From positions 62,001 to 126,000 of the forward strand of contig NZ_BBYK01000040.1 of assembly GCF_001570365.1 (NCBI RefSeq): DNA of 64,000 nucleotides, written 5' to 3'. The notes beneath the pieces were generated by a model. The model ran no database searches. It was not told the DNA's origin and was given only the letters and a program-made list of their open reading frames with translations. Position 1 is the stretch's first letter. Each line of letters opens with the position of its first letter. This document shows positions 36,169 to 44,985 of this stretch, piece by piece. The position numbers were made by a program, and so were the translations under genes. This DNA is from Microtetraspora fusca. Its GTDB lineage: Bacteria > Actinomycetota > Actinomycetes > Streptosporangiales > Streptosporangiaceae.

Positions 36169-37146
36169 ATGACACTGAACACAGAGCAGGTCGAGCCCGG
36201 CGTCGACACGCAGGGTATGACCATCGCCGCCCGCACCCAGCGCCAGCTCGTCACCCGCAGGTTCTTCCGGCACAAGGGCGCGCTGTTCGGCCTGGCCCTG
36301 TTCGCCCTGGTCTTCATCCTGGCCTTCTCCTCGATCGGTTTCGGGCCGATCCCGGGCTGGTGGGACAAGTCATGGACAGGCACCGGCACCGTCCTGGACC
36401 GTGGGCGTCCCACGCTCAGCCTGCTCCCCGAGTTCCTCGGCGGCACGGGCATCCACCTCGGCGAGCACCCGTTCGGCCAGGACAACCTCGGCAAGGACTA
36501 CTTCGCGCTCACCATGCGCGGCGCGCAGATCTCGATCATCGTGGCGCTGGCCATCGGCCTGGTCTCCACGGTCGTGGGCACCGTGATCGGCGCCCTGGCC
36601 GGTTACTTCCGCGGCTGGGCCGAGTCGGTGCTGATGCGGTTCACCGACGTGATGATCACTATCCCGGTCATCGTCATCGGCGCCGTCGTCGGCCGGATGG
36701 CGGGCAACCTGGGCCCGTACTTTCTGGCCCTGATGCTCGGCATCATCACCTGGACCAGCGTCGCCCGCCTGGTCCGCGGCCAGTTCCTGTCGCTGCGCGA
36801 GAAGGAGTTCGTGGAGGCCGCGCGCGCCGTGGGCACGTCCGCCAACCGGATCATCTTCAAGCACATCCTGCCCAACACGCTCGGCGTGATCATCGTGAGC
36901 GCCACGCTCGCGGTCTCCTCCGGCATCCTGCTGGAGACGGCGCTGTCGTTCCTCGGATTCGGCGTCAAGCTCCCGGACACCTCGCTCGGACAGCTCATCG
37001 AGACCTACCGCAGCGCCATGGTGACCCGGCCGTGGCTCTTCTGGTGGCCGGGCATCTTCATCATCGCGATCGCGCTGTCGGTCAACTTCATCGGCGACGG
37101 CCTGCGCGACGCCTTCGATCCTCGACAGAACCGGGTGCGCAACTGA
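36169..37146 (+). CDS. ABC importer permease, DppC family, operon 1
   Basis: Second permease subunit, 325 residues. A cytoplasmic N-terminal tail precedes the first helix (GALFGLALFALVFILAFSSIG), a periplasmic loop follows, and then the core with EAA loop VRGQFLSLREKEFVEAARAVGTSANRIIFKHILPNTLGVIIVSATL and the end GDGLRDAFDPRQNRVRN typical of DppC. It is 19 bases after the DppB gene, and its stop overlaps the next ATG (TGATG). Confidence 0.94.
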   Translation: MTLNTEQVEPGVDTQGMTIAARTQRQLVTRRFFRHKGALFGLALFALVFILAFSSIGFGPIPGWWDKSWTGTGTVLDRGRPTLSLLPEFLGGTGIHLGEHPFGQDNLGKDYFALTMRGAQISIIVALAIGLVSTVVGTVIGALAGYFRGWAESVLMRFTDVMITIPVIVIGAVVGRMAGNLGPYFLALMLGIITWTSVARLVRGQFLSLREKEFVEAARAVGTSANRIIFKHILPNTLGVIIVSATLAVSSGILLETALSFLGFGVKLPDTSLGQLIETYRSAMVTRPWLFWWPGIFIIAIALSVNFIGDGLRDAFDPRQNRVRN

Positions 37147-38228
37147 TGACGACCAACACACAGGGTGTCCACATCGGTCGGCGCCTGTCGGACTCCAAGC
37201 GCCCCGGCGAGACCGAGATCCTGAAGGTCGAGAACCTCCAGGTCAGCTTCCCCACCGACGACGGCCTCGTGCAGGCCGTACGCGGGGTGTCCTACACGGT
37301 GCGCGAGCGCGAGGTGCTCGGCATCGTCGGCGAGTCCGGCTCCGGCAAGTCGGTCTCGTCGATGGCGGTCATGGGCCTGCTGCCCAAGAGCGCCAGGATC
37401 ACCGGCAGCATCCGCTACAGGGGCGAGGACGTCCTGGCCATGAGCGAGCGCAAGCGCCGCGGGCTGCGTGGACGCAAGATCGCCATGGTCTTCCAGGACC
37501 CGATGACCGCGCTCAACCCGGTGCACACCATCGGCGACCAGCTCGCCGAGGCGGTGCTGGCCCACGAGCTGATCCCGCGCAAGGAGGCGATGGCCCGCGC
37601 CAAGGAGATGCTCGACCTGGTGGGCATCCCCCAGGCCGAGGCCCGGCTGCGCAGCTATCCGCACGAGTTCTCCGGCGGCATGCGGCAGCGCGCGATGATC
37701 GCCATGGCGATCATCAACAACCCGGACGTGATCATCGCCGATGAGCCGACCACGGCGCTCGACGTGACCGTCCAGGCGCAGATCCTGGAGAAGCTGCTGG
37801 AGGTCAAGGACGCGGTGGACGCCGCGATCGTGCTCATCACGCACGACCTCGGCGTCATCGCCGGCATGGCCCACCGCGTCCTCGTCATGTACGCCGGCAA
37901 GCCGGTGGAGATCGGCGAGGTCGACCAGGTCTTCGCCCAGCCCCGCATGCCGTACACGGTGGGCCTGCTCGGGTCGATCCCGTCGGCGTCCGTCTCCGGC
38001 GATCGGCTGCAGCCGATCAAGGGCACGCCGCCCTCGCTGATCAACCTGCCGGTGGGCTGCCCGTTCTCCCCGCGCTGCCCGCTCGCCGACGACAAGTGCC
38101 GTACGGCGGAGCCGCCCATGGAGGAGACCGACACCGGCACGCAGTTGGCCGCCTGCCACCACTGGCCCCGGCTGGCCGAGGCCACGGACCCGACCGCGTT
38201 CTTCCGCACGAACAGCGAGACCTCATGA
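37146..38228 (+). CDS. ABC importer ATPase, DppD type, operon 1
   Basis: Cytoplasmic ATPase of 360 residues. Walker A is [20 protein letters not shown]-loop [12 protein letters not shown], signature [15 protein letters not shown] and Walker [23 protein letters not shown] with switch His in [11 protein letters not shown]. The C-terminal oligopeptide-transporter domain has cysteines in [16 protein letters not shown], which bind an iron-sulfur cluster in some relatives. ATG 37146 shares its A with the permease stop, and its own stop overlaps the next ATG. Confidence 0.95.
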   Translation: MTTNTQGVHIGRRLSDSKRPGETEILKVENLQVSFPTDDGLVQAVRGVSYTVREREVLGIVGESGSGKSVSSMAVMGLLPKSARITGSIRYRGEDVLAMSERKRRGLRGRKIAMVFQDPMTALNPVHTIGDQLAEAVLAHELIPRKEAMARAKEMLDLVGIPQAEARLRSYPHEFSGGMRQRAMIAMAIINNPDVIIADEPTTALDVTVQAQILEKLLEVKDAVDAAIVLITHDLGVIAGMAHRVLVMYAGKPVEIGEVDQVFAQPRMPYTVGLLGSIPSASVSGDRLQPIKGTPPSLINLPVGCPFSPRCPLADDKCRTAEPPMEETDTGTQLAACHHWPRLAEATDPTAFFRTNSETS

Positions 38229-39223
38229 CCGAGAACACGCCTCTGTTGGAGGTCGAGGACCTGGTGATGCGCTTCCCCGTCAGGGGGACCGGCCTCATCC
38301 GCCGGGTCGTCGGCCACGTCCAGGCCGTCAGCGGCGTCTCCCTGCAGGTGGACAGGGGCGAGACGCTCGGAGTCGTCGGCGAGTCCGGCTGCGGCAAGTC
38401 CACGACGGGACGCGCGATCCTGCAGCTCCATCGGCCCACCTCCGGCTCCGTCCGGTTCGAGGGCAAGGAACTGACCACGATGACGGCCAAGCAGATGCAG
38501 GCCGTACGGCGGGACATCCAGATCGTCTTCCAGGACCCCTACGCGTCACTCAACCCGACGATGCCGGTCAACGACATCATCGCCGAGCCGCTCAAGGTCC
38601 ACGGCCTGTGGAAGTCCACGGGGCCGGAGAAGGTCGCCGAGCTGCTCCGCATGGTCGGGCTCAGCCCCGAGCACGGCAACCGCTACCCGCACGAGTTCTC
38701 CGGCGGGCAGCGTCAGCGCGTCGGCATCGCCCGGGCGCTGGCGCTGGAGCCGAAGCTGCTGATCCTCGACGAGCCCGTCTCCGCGCTGGACGTGTCGGTC
38801 CAGGCCGGCGTGGTGAACCTGCTGGAGGACCTGCAGGACAGGCTCGGCCTCGCGTACGTGTTCATCGCGCACGACCTGTCGGTGGTCCGGCACATCTCGG
38901 ACCGGGTCGCGGTGATGTACCTGGGCAAGATCGTGGAGATGGCCGACCGCGACGACCTCTACGACCGGCCGATGCATCCGTACGCCCAGGCTCTCCTCTC
39001 GGCGGCCCCGACGGCCGATCCGGCGGTGGAGCGGCGCAGGGAGCGGATCATCCTCACCGGTGACGTGCCGAGCCCGATCGACCCGCCGAGCGGCTGCCGC
39101 TTCCGCACCCGCTGCTGGAAGGCGCAGAGCATCTGCATCAGCGAGGAGCCTCCGCTGACCGACCGCGGCGACGGCCACCATGTGGCCTGCCACTTCGCCG
39201 AGATCAACACGGCCGTCAGCTAG
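38225..39223 (+). CDS. ABC importer ATPase, DppF type, operon 1
   Basis: Second ATPase, 332 residues, pairing with the DppD-type subunit. Walker A is [19 protein letters not shown]-loop [16 protein letters not shown], signature [40 protein letters not shown] and switch region [26 protein letters not shown]. The C-terminal Cys-bearing tail is [18 protein letters not shown] 38225 overlaps the preceding stop (ATGA). A strong terminator follows at 39239. Confidence 0.95.
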   Translation: MTENTPLLEVEDLVMRFPVRGTGLIRRVVGHVQAVSGVSLQVDRGETLGVVGESGCGKSTTGRAILQLHRPTSGSVRFEGKELTTMTAKQMQAVRRDIQIVFQDPYASLNPTMPVNDIIAEPLKVHGLWKSTGPEKVAELLRMVGLSPEHGNRYPHEFSGGQRQRVGIARALALEPKLLILDEPVSALDVSVQAGVVNLLEDLQDRLGLAYVFIAHDLSVVRHISDRVAVMYLGKIVEMADRDDLYDRPMHPYAQALLSAAPTADPAVERRRERIILTGDVPSPIDPPSGCRFRTRCWKAQSICISEEPPLTDRGDGHHVACHFAEINTAVS

Positions 39224-39238
39224 GCATCCGCCGAACCC

Positions 39239-39273
39239 GGGCCCCCGGCCGCCCCCTCCCCGGCCGGGGGCCC
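39239..39273 (+). terminator. Terminator after ABC operon 1
   Basis: GGGCCCCCGGCC (39239-39250) pairs perfectly with GGCCGGGGGCCC (39262-39273), a 12-bp stem with an 11-base loop, 15 bases after the last gene. The remaining stretch to 39559 shows GC-rich repeated CGG/GAAGCC motifs but no supported gene. Confidence 0.8.
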
Positions 39274-39559
39274 GTCCCATCTCCGCCCAACACGGGCGGG
39301 CGGACGGTCCCCCGAGGTAGTCGGGCGCACTCCGGCGCCTCCCACGACTCCGGGACTCTCGATCCACCCCCGACGCTCGGGGCCGAGCGCGGCCTGGTCG
39401 GTGCTTCCCCCCGAAACCGGCGGTTCTCCGTTCGGAGCAGGTACTTCCGCACCAGGTTCCCTGCTGGGAGTGGGCGATTTCCGGCCCGAAGCCGACGCCC
39501 GGCGGCCTGGGGCCGACGCTTCCCGGCCCGCAGGAGGAGGCGTACGGCTGCCCTGAGCA

Positions 39560-39811
39560 TCAGGGCTCGCACATCGGGCGCGGCAGGGGGTCGATACCGT
39601 CGGCCAGGCCGCGCATGGCGGCGGCCAGCCGATGGCGCACACCCCCGAGGATGCTCGCCGCCATCCGGTCTTCGGCGTCGCCCGCGCGGACGCGTCGCGC
39701 CGCGCGGAGGCGACGGCGCAGGCCGGTCTCCGCGACGAGTTCGGCGTGGGCCCGGTTGATGTCGGCCAGCCCCATCTCGGCGGCCTTCCGCATGTCGTCC
39801 ATCGTGCTCAT
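39560..39811 (-). CDS. Small hypothetical protein downstream of the ArsR regulator
   Basis: 83 residues, MSTMDDMRKAAEMGLADINRAHAELV then an Arg-rich helical region and AAAMRGLADGIDPLPRPMCEP. Codon third positions are almost all G/C, which supports real coding. No membrane segment, signal or known family was recognised. It follows the ArsR-type gene by 73 bases on the same strand and may be co-transcribed. Start ATG 39811 (or 39802, 39793); the ribosome site is weak. Confidence 0.55.
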   Translation of the reverse strand: MSTMDDMRKAAEMGLADINRAHAELVAETGLRRRLRAARRVRAGDAEDRMAASILGGVRHRLAAAMRGLADGIDPLPRPMCEP

Positions 39812-39884
39812 CTGCTTTCGTTCAGGGGGTGGATAAGGGCGACCGCGGCGCGTCTCGCCTCGCCCGCGTGGCTGTGCCGGCGGG

Positions 39885-40514
39885 TCACTCCGTCCCGGCG
39901 TCCTTCTCGGGACCGTCCTTCTCGGGACCGTCCTTCTCGGGACCGTCCTTCTCGGGACCGTCCTTTTCGGTGTCGCCGGTGGAGGGAAGCGGGGACGCGT
40001 TCGTCAGGATGCGGACGAAACGCGCGCCCTCCGGCGCCGGGGCGCGCCCGGCGATCCGATCGGCGTACGGCTCCATGAGTTTCCTGAATGCTTCGCCCAG
40101 TTCGTCGAGCTCCTCGGCCGTCATAGGAGCCGTGACGGTGGAGGTGAATCCGGCCTTTCGCCACTCCTCCGGCGCGTGCTTGCGGCCTTCGATCCACTCC
40201 AGCATGCGGACGGCCTCGCGTTCGATGTAGACCCGCTCGAACTCGGCCGCCGCCGGGGTGCCCGGAGACCACTGCTGCTCGACGTCGACGATCTTCCATG
40301 GCCGCTCCCGCTGGTCGGTCGACGAAGGGGCCTCGGCCACGAAGCCGTACTTGGCGAGCTGGCGCAGGTGGAAGGAACAGGACGCCTGGCTGGTGCCCAG
40401 ATGTCGCGCGCAGGTCGCCGCCGTGGCGGGTCCGATACGGGCCAGCAAGTCGAGCAGATCCAGTCTCAGAGGGTGCGCCACTGCCCGCATGGCGCGAGGG
40501 TCGGTGACTCGCAT
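39885..40514 (-). CDS. ArsR-type winged-helix regulator with GPEKD tail
   Basis: 209-residue transcription factor. The N-terminal winged helix reads PRAMRAVAHPLRLDLLDLLARIGPATAATCARHLGTSQASCSFHLRQLAKYGFVAEAP, the HTH_20/ArsR-like form common next to MFS genes in actinomycetes. The second half (EEWRKAGFTSTVTAPMTAEELDELGEAFRKLMEPYADRI) is a helical domain, and the tail holds four GPEKD repeats. No metal-binding Cys motif of classical ArsR is seen, so a non-metal signal is likely. ATG 40514 lies six bases after a -10 element, implying a leaderless mRNA. It divides the two peptide-importer operons and could regulate them, but that is inference. Confidence 0.88.
   Translation of the reverse strand: MRVTDPRAMRAVAHPLRLDLLDLLARIGPATAATCARHLGTSQASCSFHLRQLAKYGFVAEAPSSTDQRERPWKIVDVEQQWSPGTPAAAEFERVYIEREAVRMLEWIEGRKHAPEEWRKAGFTSTVTAPMTAEELDELGEAFRKLMEPYADRIAGRAPAPEGARFVRILTNASPLPSTGDTEKDGPEKDGPEKDGPEKDGPEKDAGTE
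39900..39959 (-). repeat. 15-bp tandem repeat encoding GPEKD x4
   Basis: Four consecutive 15-bp units, identical except for one or two bases, encode GPEKD near the C-terminus of the ArsR-type protein; a degenerate DTEKD precedes them. The unit keeps frame, so copy number could vary without loss of the protein. Confidence 0.9.
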
Positions 40515-40515
40515 A

Positions 40516-40563
40516 TGCCAAAGCTATCTTTGACGCTTCAAGGTGTCAAACACTTCTTTGGCA
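40516..40563 (-). promoter_or_regulatory. Nested 48-bp dyad overlapping the arsR promoter
   Basis: Outer arms TGCCAAAG (40516-40523) and CTTTGGCA (40556-40563) and inner arms TTTGAC (40529-40534) and GTCAAA (40545-40550) are all perfect and share one centre, with five-base spacers on both sides. On the minus strand TTGACA (40544-40549) and TAGCTT (40521-40526) form a -35/-10 pair with a 17-bp spacer directly before the ATG at 40514. The dyad thus encloses the promoter, as expected for an autorepressor operator. Confidence 0.75.
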
Positions 40564-40598
40564 TCGACGCCCCGCCCCTCGCGCGGCGTCCATGAACC

Positions 40599-40723
40599 TT
40601 GGCCGAGGGGCCACTTCGCCGGAGGGAACCCCCGGTCCTCGCGAAGCCCGCTTCGCCGGACGTCCGGTCCTCGCTTCCTTCCGCGCCGCCCCCTCAATCC
40701 CGGCGAACGCTCGCGGACAGCGC
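40599..40723 (+). repeat. Dispersed intergenic repeat, copy A
   Basis: This 125-bp stretch matches the reverse complement of 50393-50519 over its full length, roughly 80% identical by eye with two small indels. Shared blocks include ACTTCGCCGGA, GCTTCGCCGG, GTCCTCGCT and GACAGCGC. Internal GAAGC...GCTTC and CCGG...CCGG pairs suggest RNA or cruciform structure. Neither copy contains a plausible gene. Confidence 0.75.
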
Positions 40724-40873
40724 ACCCGGGAACCCGGGCCGGCCGGCCCCCCGCGACGCCGAGCCCCGAAAAGGACTGTCCGAAACACGCGGTTAAATCA
40801 CTCCGATTCGACTGCGGCAATTCCCCGAAAGCCGCGATTCCGGCGAATTGCACCGCAACATCATCCGGATTGC

Positions 40874-40908
40874 GTCACGAAATCGTGACATACGCTCATA
40901 CGTATAGT
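40874..40908 (+). promoter_or_regulatory. Palindromic operator and -10 of peptide ABC operon 2
   Basis: GTCACGA-AA-TCGTGAC (40874-40889) is a perfect 7-bp-arm palindrome; TATAGT (40903-40908) is a strong -10, so the palindrome covers the -35 position. The matching TCACG/CGTGA element precedes operon 1 (32506-32544). The leader to ATG 41103 is about 190 bases, AT-rich, without a recognised gene or riboswitch. Confidence 0.6.
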
Positions 40909-41102
40909 CGACATGGTCTCTCGCAACATCCACCCAGGTCAACGCCTCACCTCGACACAAGGTGATTTACTTTGGAGCACGAACCAGGCAAGAAATAAAT
41001 GACGTCCGCCCTCTCATTGACCCACGGAAAATAACTTGCCAAAGTTCCCTCAAGTCGGGATTTCTACCGACCTTTGATGTCCCTCTCGGGAGCTCCATCG
41101 CG

Positions 41103-42110
41103 ATGACGATCCCTTCAGAGACCACCGCAGAGCCGACGGCGGCGATCGCACCCGCCGCGTCCGGCGGAGACCTGGTCGGACGATCACCCGGCCAGCTCAT
41201 GTGGCGGCGCTTCCGCCGGGACCCGACAGGCATGATCTCGGCGGTCATCGTCCTGCTCTTCATCCTGGTCGCCGTCGCCGCCCCGCTGATCTCCCTGCTG
41301 TACGGCAAGGACCCCTACACGACCTACGGCCAGGACCGGCCCGGCCTGCTGAACGACTTCGGCTTCCCGCTCCTGCCCAACGGCGGCATCAGCTCGGAGT
41401 TCTGGTTCGGCATCGAGCCCGGCCTCGGCCGCGACGTCTTCATGCAGCTCGTGTACGGCATCCGCACCTCGCTACTGATCGCGCTGGCGGCCACGGTCGC
41501 CACCACGCTGATCGGCATCGTGATCGGCATCGTCGCCGGCTACGTGGGCGGCAGGACCGACTACCTCATCGGCCGCGTGATCGACGTCCTGCTGTCGTTC
41601 CCCTCGACGCTCTTCATCATCGCGTTCATGCCGGTGCTGGAGAACATCATGGTCAAGCCGGAGGAGGAGACGCCGGTCTGGCTGCGCGCGGCGGCGCTGA
41701 TCACCTTCCTGACGGTCTTCGGCTGGGCCGGGCTGGCGCGTCTGCTGCGCGGCAACGTGCTCTCCCTGCGCGAACGGGAGTTCGTCGAGGCGGCCAAGGT
41801 CACCGGCGCCTCGCCGGCCCGGATCGTCTTCCGGGAACTGCTGCCCAACCTGTGGACCCCGATCCTGATCCAGTCGACGCTGCTGCTGCCCGCCCTCGTC
41901 ACCTCCGAGGCCGCACTGTCCTTCCTGGGCGTCGGCATGATCGAGCCGACCCCGGACTGGGGCCGCATGTTCCTGCGCGGCACCGAGGTCTACACCGACG
42001 ACATCACCTACCTGATGTTCCCCGGCATCGCCCTGCTGATCTTCGTCATCGCGTTCAACCTGCTCGGAGACTCCGTGCGCGACGCCTTCGACCCCAAGAT
42101 CAGACGCTGA
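41103..42110 (+). CDS. ABC importer permease, DppC family, operon 2
   Basis: 335-residue permease that, unusually, is first in its operon. After a long N-terminal tail the first helix is MISAVIVLLFILVAVAAPLISLL, then a loop (GISSEFWFGIEPGLGRDVFMQLVYGIRTSLLIALAATV). The EAA loop is LRGNVLSLREREFVEAAKVTGASPARIVFRELLPNLWTPILIQ, and the end is GDSVRDAFDPKIRR. ATG 41103 follows GGGAG by 11 bases. The binding protein follows after 36 bases, then the other permease and two ATPases. Confidence 0.92.
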   Translation: MTIPSETTAEPTAAIAPAASGGDLVGRSPGQLMWRRFRRDPTGMISAVIVLLFILVAVAAPLISLLYGKDPYTTYGQDRPGLLNDFGFPLLPNGGISSEFWFGIEPGLGRDVFMQLVYGIRTSLLIALAATVATTLIGIVIGIVAGYVGGRTDYLIGRVIDVLLSFPSTLFIIAFMPVLENIMVKPEEETPVWLRAAALITFLTVFGWAGLARLLRGNVLSLREREFVEAAKVTGASPARIVFRELLPNLWTPILIQSTLLLPALVTSEAALSFLGVGMIEPTPDWGRMFLRGTEVYTDDITYLMFPGIALLIFVIAFNLLGDSVRDAFDPKIRR

Positions 42111-42146
42111 CCGCGTCTCCCGCAGATCCCCCAGATTAGGAGCGAC

Positions 42147-43937
42147 ATGTCCATCCGCAAGCGTTCGACGGTGGCCGTTCTCGCCGTCGGCGTCCTGGCT
42201 CTCACCGGCGCCTGTGCCAAGGGCGGCGGAGGCGGGACGCCCGCCGACGCCGGCAACCCGTCCGGCGCCGCGTCGGACCGGGGGCCGTCCGCCAACACCG
42301 CGCCGAAGATCACCATCGGCACGGCCGACGACTCCAAGGGGCCCGCGATCGCGCCGGAGGGCGTCGTCAAGGGCGGCACGATCACCATGATCGACCGCGA
42401 CGACTACGCCCACCTCGACCCGGGCCGCATCTACTCCAACACCGAGGGCAACTTCGCCCTGGTATACGCCCGCCAGCTCACGGGTTACAAGCGGATCGCG
42501 AAGAACGACTACAAGCTGGTCGGCGACCTCGCCACCGACACCGGCCAGGTGTCCGACGGCGGCAAGACCTGGAAGTTCACGCTGAAGGACGGCGTGAAGT
42601 GGCAGGACGGCACCCCGATCACCTCCGGTGACGTGAAGTGGTCCATCGAGCGCCTCTTCGCCTCCTACAGCACCGAGGGCGCCCCCTACGTCCAGCAGTG
42701 GCTGACGCAGGAGAACTACAAGAAGGCCTACAAGGGCCCCTACGACGGCAAGCACCTCGACAACGTCGAGACTCCCGACGACAAGACCATCGTCTTCAAG
42801 TTCAAGGAGCCGCACGCCGACGCGAACTTCGCGCTGGCGATGACGACCTACGGCATCGTGCCCAAGGCGAAGGACACCAAGGAGAAGTACGACAAGGAGC
42901 CCTTCTCCAGCGGTCCGTACATCATCGCCAACCACGTCACGGACAAGTCGATGGATCTGGAGCGCAACCCGAACTGGGACCCGGCCACCGACCCGATCCG
43001 CGGCGCGTACCCGGACAAGTGGCATCTGGAGTTCGGCTACCAGGCCCTCCAGGTCACCGACCGGTTCATCGCCGACGCGGGTGACGACAAGAAGACGTTC
43101 AGTTTCTACACGCACGTCGCACCGGAGCGGCTCCAGCAGGTGTTGTCCGACCCCGCCCTCAAGCCGCGCCTGTTGAGCCAGCCGTCACCGTACGCGGACT
43201 ACTACTACTTCAACCTCGACCGGGTGAAGGACATCAAGATCCGCCAGGCGATCAACTACGCGTGGCCGGCCAAGCAGATCCAGCAGATCGGAGGCGGACC
43301 GGCCTCCTCGGTGATCTCCACCACGATCCTCAACCCCACCCTGGCGGGCTACCAGGAATACGACCTCTTCAACAAGAGGGCCAAGCCCGAGGGTGACGTC
43401 GAGAAGGCGAAGGAGCTGCTCGCCCAGTCGAGCAACCCGCACCCGACGATCGTCTACGCCTACAACCAGACGCCGACCCAGGAGCGCGTCACCGTCGCGA
43501 TCAAGACGGCGCTGGAGAAGGCCGGCATCAACGTCGTCGCCAAGCCGCTCAACCCCAAGACCTGGTACGACTCGGTTACCAAGATCGACAACGGGTTCGA
43601 CATCTACTGGGGCGGCTGGGGCGCCGACTGGCCCAACGCGGCCACGGTCTTCCCGGTGATCTTCGGACCGGTCGTCGAGGGCGGGCAGAACGTCTCCCAC
43701 TTGAAGGACCCGGAGATCGAGGCGGAGATCAAGCGCATCCAGGGCATGAGCGACGCCAACGAGGCGAACAAGGCGTGGGGCGCCCTCGACAAGACCATCA
43801 TGGAGAAGGTGACGCCGCTGATCCCCGACGTGAACAGCATCTCCAACCAGCTGAACGGCTCGCTGATCGGCGGCGCCGAGATCGACCCGATCAGCTGGGT
43901 CGTCTCCCCGAACACCATCTTCGTGAAGCAGCAGTAG
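42147..43937 (+). CDS. ABC importer substrate-binding lipoprotein, operon 2
   Basis: 596-residue SBP_bac_5 receptor. The signal peptide MSIRKRSTVAVLAVGVLALTGACAKGG has its lipobox Cys in TGAC. The mature protein shows GGKTWKFTLKDGVKWQDGTPITSGDVKWSIERLF, SSGPYIIANHVTDKSMDLERNPNW and a late GFDIYWGGWGADWPNAATVFPVIFG, which is typical of peptide-binding members. It is clearly a different sequence from the operon 1 receptor, so the two operons likely take different ligands. A hairpin follows the stop. Confidence 0.93.
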   Translation: MSIRKRSTVAVLAVGVLALTGACAKGGGGGTPADAGNPSGAASDRGPSANTAPKITIGTADDSKGPAIAPEGVVKGGTITMIDRDDYAHLDPGRIYSNTEGNFALVYARQLTGYKRIAKNDYKLVGDLATDTGQVSDGGKTWKFTLKDGVKWQDGTPITSGDVKWSIERLFASYSTEGAPYVQQWLTQENYKKAYKGPYDGKHLDNVETPDDKTIVFKFKEPHADANFALAMTTYGIVPKAKDTKEKYDKEPFSSGPYIIANHVTDKSMDLERNPNWDPATDPIRGAYPDKWHLEFGYQALQVTDRFIADAGDDKKTFSFYTHVAPERLQQVLSDPALKPRLLSQPSPYADYYYFNLDRVKDIKIRQAINYAWPAKQIQQIGGGPASSVISTTILNPTLAGYQEYDLFNKRAKPEGDVEKAKELLAQSSNPHPTIVYAYNQTPTQERVTVAIKTALEKAGINVVAKPLNPKTWYDSVTKIDNGFDIYWGGWGADWPNAATVFPVIFGPVVEGGQNVSHLKDPEIEAEIKRIQGMSDANEANKAWGALDKTIMEKVTPLIPDVNSISNQLNGSLIGGAEIDPISWVVSPNTIFVKQQ

Positions 43938-43944
43938 GCCACGC

Positions 43945-43976
43945 CTCCGGGGCGCCTCGCGCGAGGCGCCCCGGAG
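43945..43976 (+). terminator. Strong hairpin after binding-protein gene, operon 2
   Basis: CTCCGGGGCGCCTC (43945-43958) and GAGGCGCCCCGGAG (43963-43976) form a perfect 14-bp stem with a GCGC loop, in the short gap before the downstream permease. As in operon 1 it is placed to raise receptor mRNA over downstream genes. Confidence 0.7.
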
Positions 43977-43994
43977 CCCCGCACAGGAGCTCCA

Positions 43995-44975
43995 GTGCTT
44001 CGTTTCCTGACTCGCAGAGGTCTCGGCGCGGCGTTCATCCTTCTGATCGTCGCCGCCGTGACGTTCTTCCTCTTCTTCGCCGTACCCGGCGACCCCGCCC
44101 GGCTCGCCTGCGGCAAGGTCTGCCCGCCCGAGACGCTCGTCCAGGCGAGGCACAACCTCGGCCTGGACCAGCCGATCTTCGTCCAGTTCGTCGAGTGGGT
44201 CTCCGGGATCTTCGTCGGCCGCGACTACGAAGAGCTGGGGCACTGCCCGGCTCCCTGCCTGGGCTATTCGTTCGTGAACCGGGAGCCGGTCTTCGGCACG
44301 ATCGTCGACCGGCTGCCGGTGACGCTCTCGCTGACCGTCGGCGCGGCGATCATCTTCCTGCTCTTCGGCGTCGGCACCGGCATCATCGCCGCGCTGAACC
44401 AGGGCAAGGCGCTCGACAAGGTCGCCAGCGTGTCGTCCCTGATCGGCGCCTCGGTGCAGATCTACTTCGTCGGCACCCTCGCCATGTACTTCCTCGTCTT
44501 CCAGTGGCAGATCATCGAACGGCCCCGCTACGTGCCGATCACCGAGGACCCGATCGGCTGGGCGTACGGCCTGCTGCTGCCGTGGATCGTCCTGGCGATC
44601 ATCTTCACCGCCAACTACACCCGCATGACCCGCTCGACCATGGTGGAACAGCTCAGCGAGGACTACGTCCGCACGGCACGCGCGAAGGGCATGTCCGCGC
44701 GGACGGTCGTGCTGCGGTTCGCGCTGCGCGGCACGCTCACCCCCATCGCGACGATCTTCGGCATCGACCTCGCCACCCTCATCGGCGGCGCGATCATCAC
44801 CGAGACGACCTTCAGCCTCCAGGGCATCGGCCGCCTGTCGATCCAGTCGGTCAACAACGACGACCTGCCGATGCTGATGGCCACCGTCCTGCTCGCCGCC
44901 GCCGCGATCGTCGTCTTCAACGTCATCGTCGACGCGCTCTACGCCGTCATCGACCCGCGCGTCCGCCTCAGCTAG
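43995..44975 (+). CDS. ABC importer permease, DppB family, operon 2
   Basis: 326-residue permease of normal family length. N-terminus LRFLTRRGLGAAFILLIVAAVTFFLFFAVPGDPA, EAA loop MVEQLSEDYVRTARAKGMSARTVVLRFALRGTLTPIATIFGIDLATLIGGAIITETTF and end YAVIDPRVRLS. A Cys-containing periplasmic loop (ACGKVCPPE, GHCPAPCLG) is distinctive. GTG 43995 follows AGGAGCTCC. The next gene begins 10 bases after the stop. Confidence 0.94.
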   Translation: MLRFLTRRGLGAAFILLIVAAVTFFLFFAVPGDPARLACGKVCPPETLVQARHNLGLDQPIFVQFVEWVSGIFVGRDYEELGHCPAPCLGYSFVNREPVFGTIVDRLPVTLSLTVGAAIIFLLFGVGTGIIAALNQGKALDKVASVSSLIGASVQIYFVGTLAMYFLVFQWQIIERPRYVPITEDPIGWAYGLLLPWIVLAIIFTANYTRMTRSTMVEQLSEDYVRTARAKGMSARTVVLRFALRGTLTPIATIFGIDLATLIGGAIITETTFSLQGIGRLSIQSVNNDDLPMLMATVLLAAAAIVVFNVIVDALYAVIDPRVRLS

Positions 44976-44985
44976 GAGCCATCGC

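Noticed and set aside
39216-39572. Possible minus-strand gene of about 118 codons after the ABC operon 1 terminator
   Set aside because: Arg/Pro-rich low-complexity translation, no ribosome site, and it overlaps the terminator hairpin; not supported.
40524-40888. Several overlapping small open frames on both strands near 40.6-40.9 kb
   Set aside because: They lie on the dispersed repeat, and the similar translations at 50.3-50.8 kb come from the same non-coding repeat in another frame.
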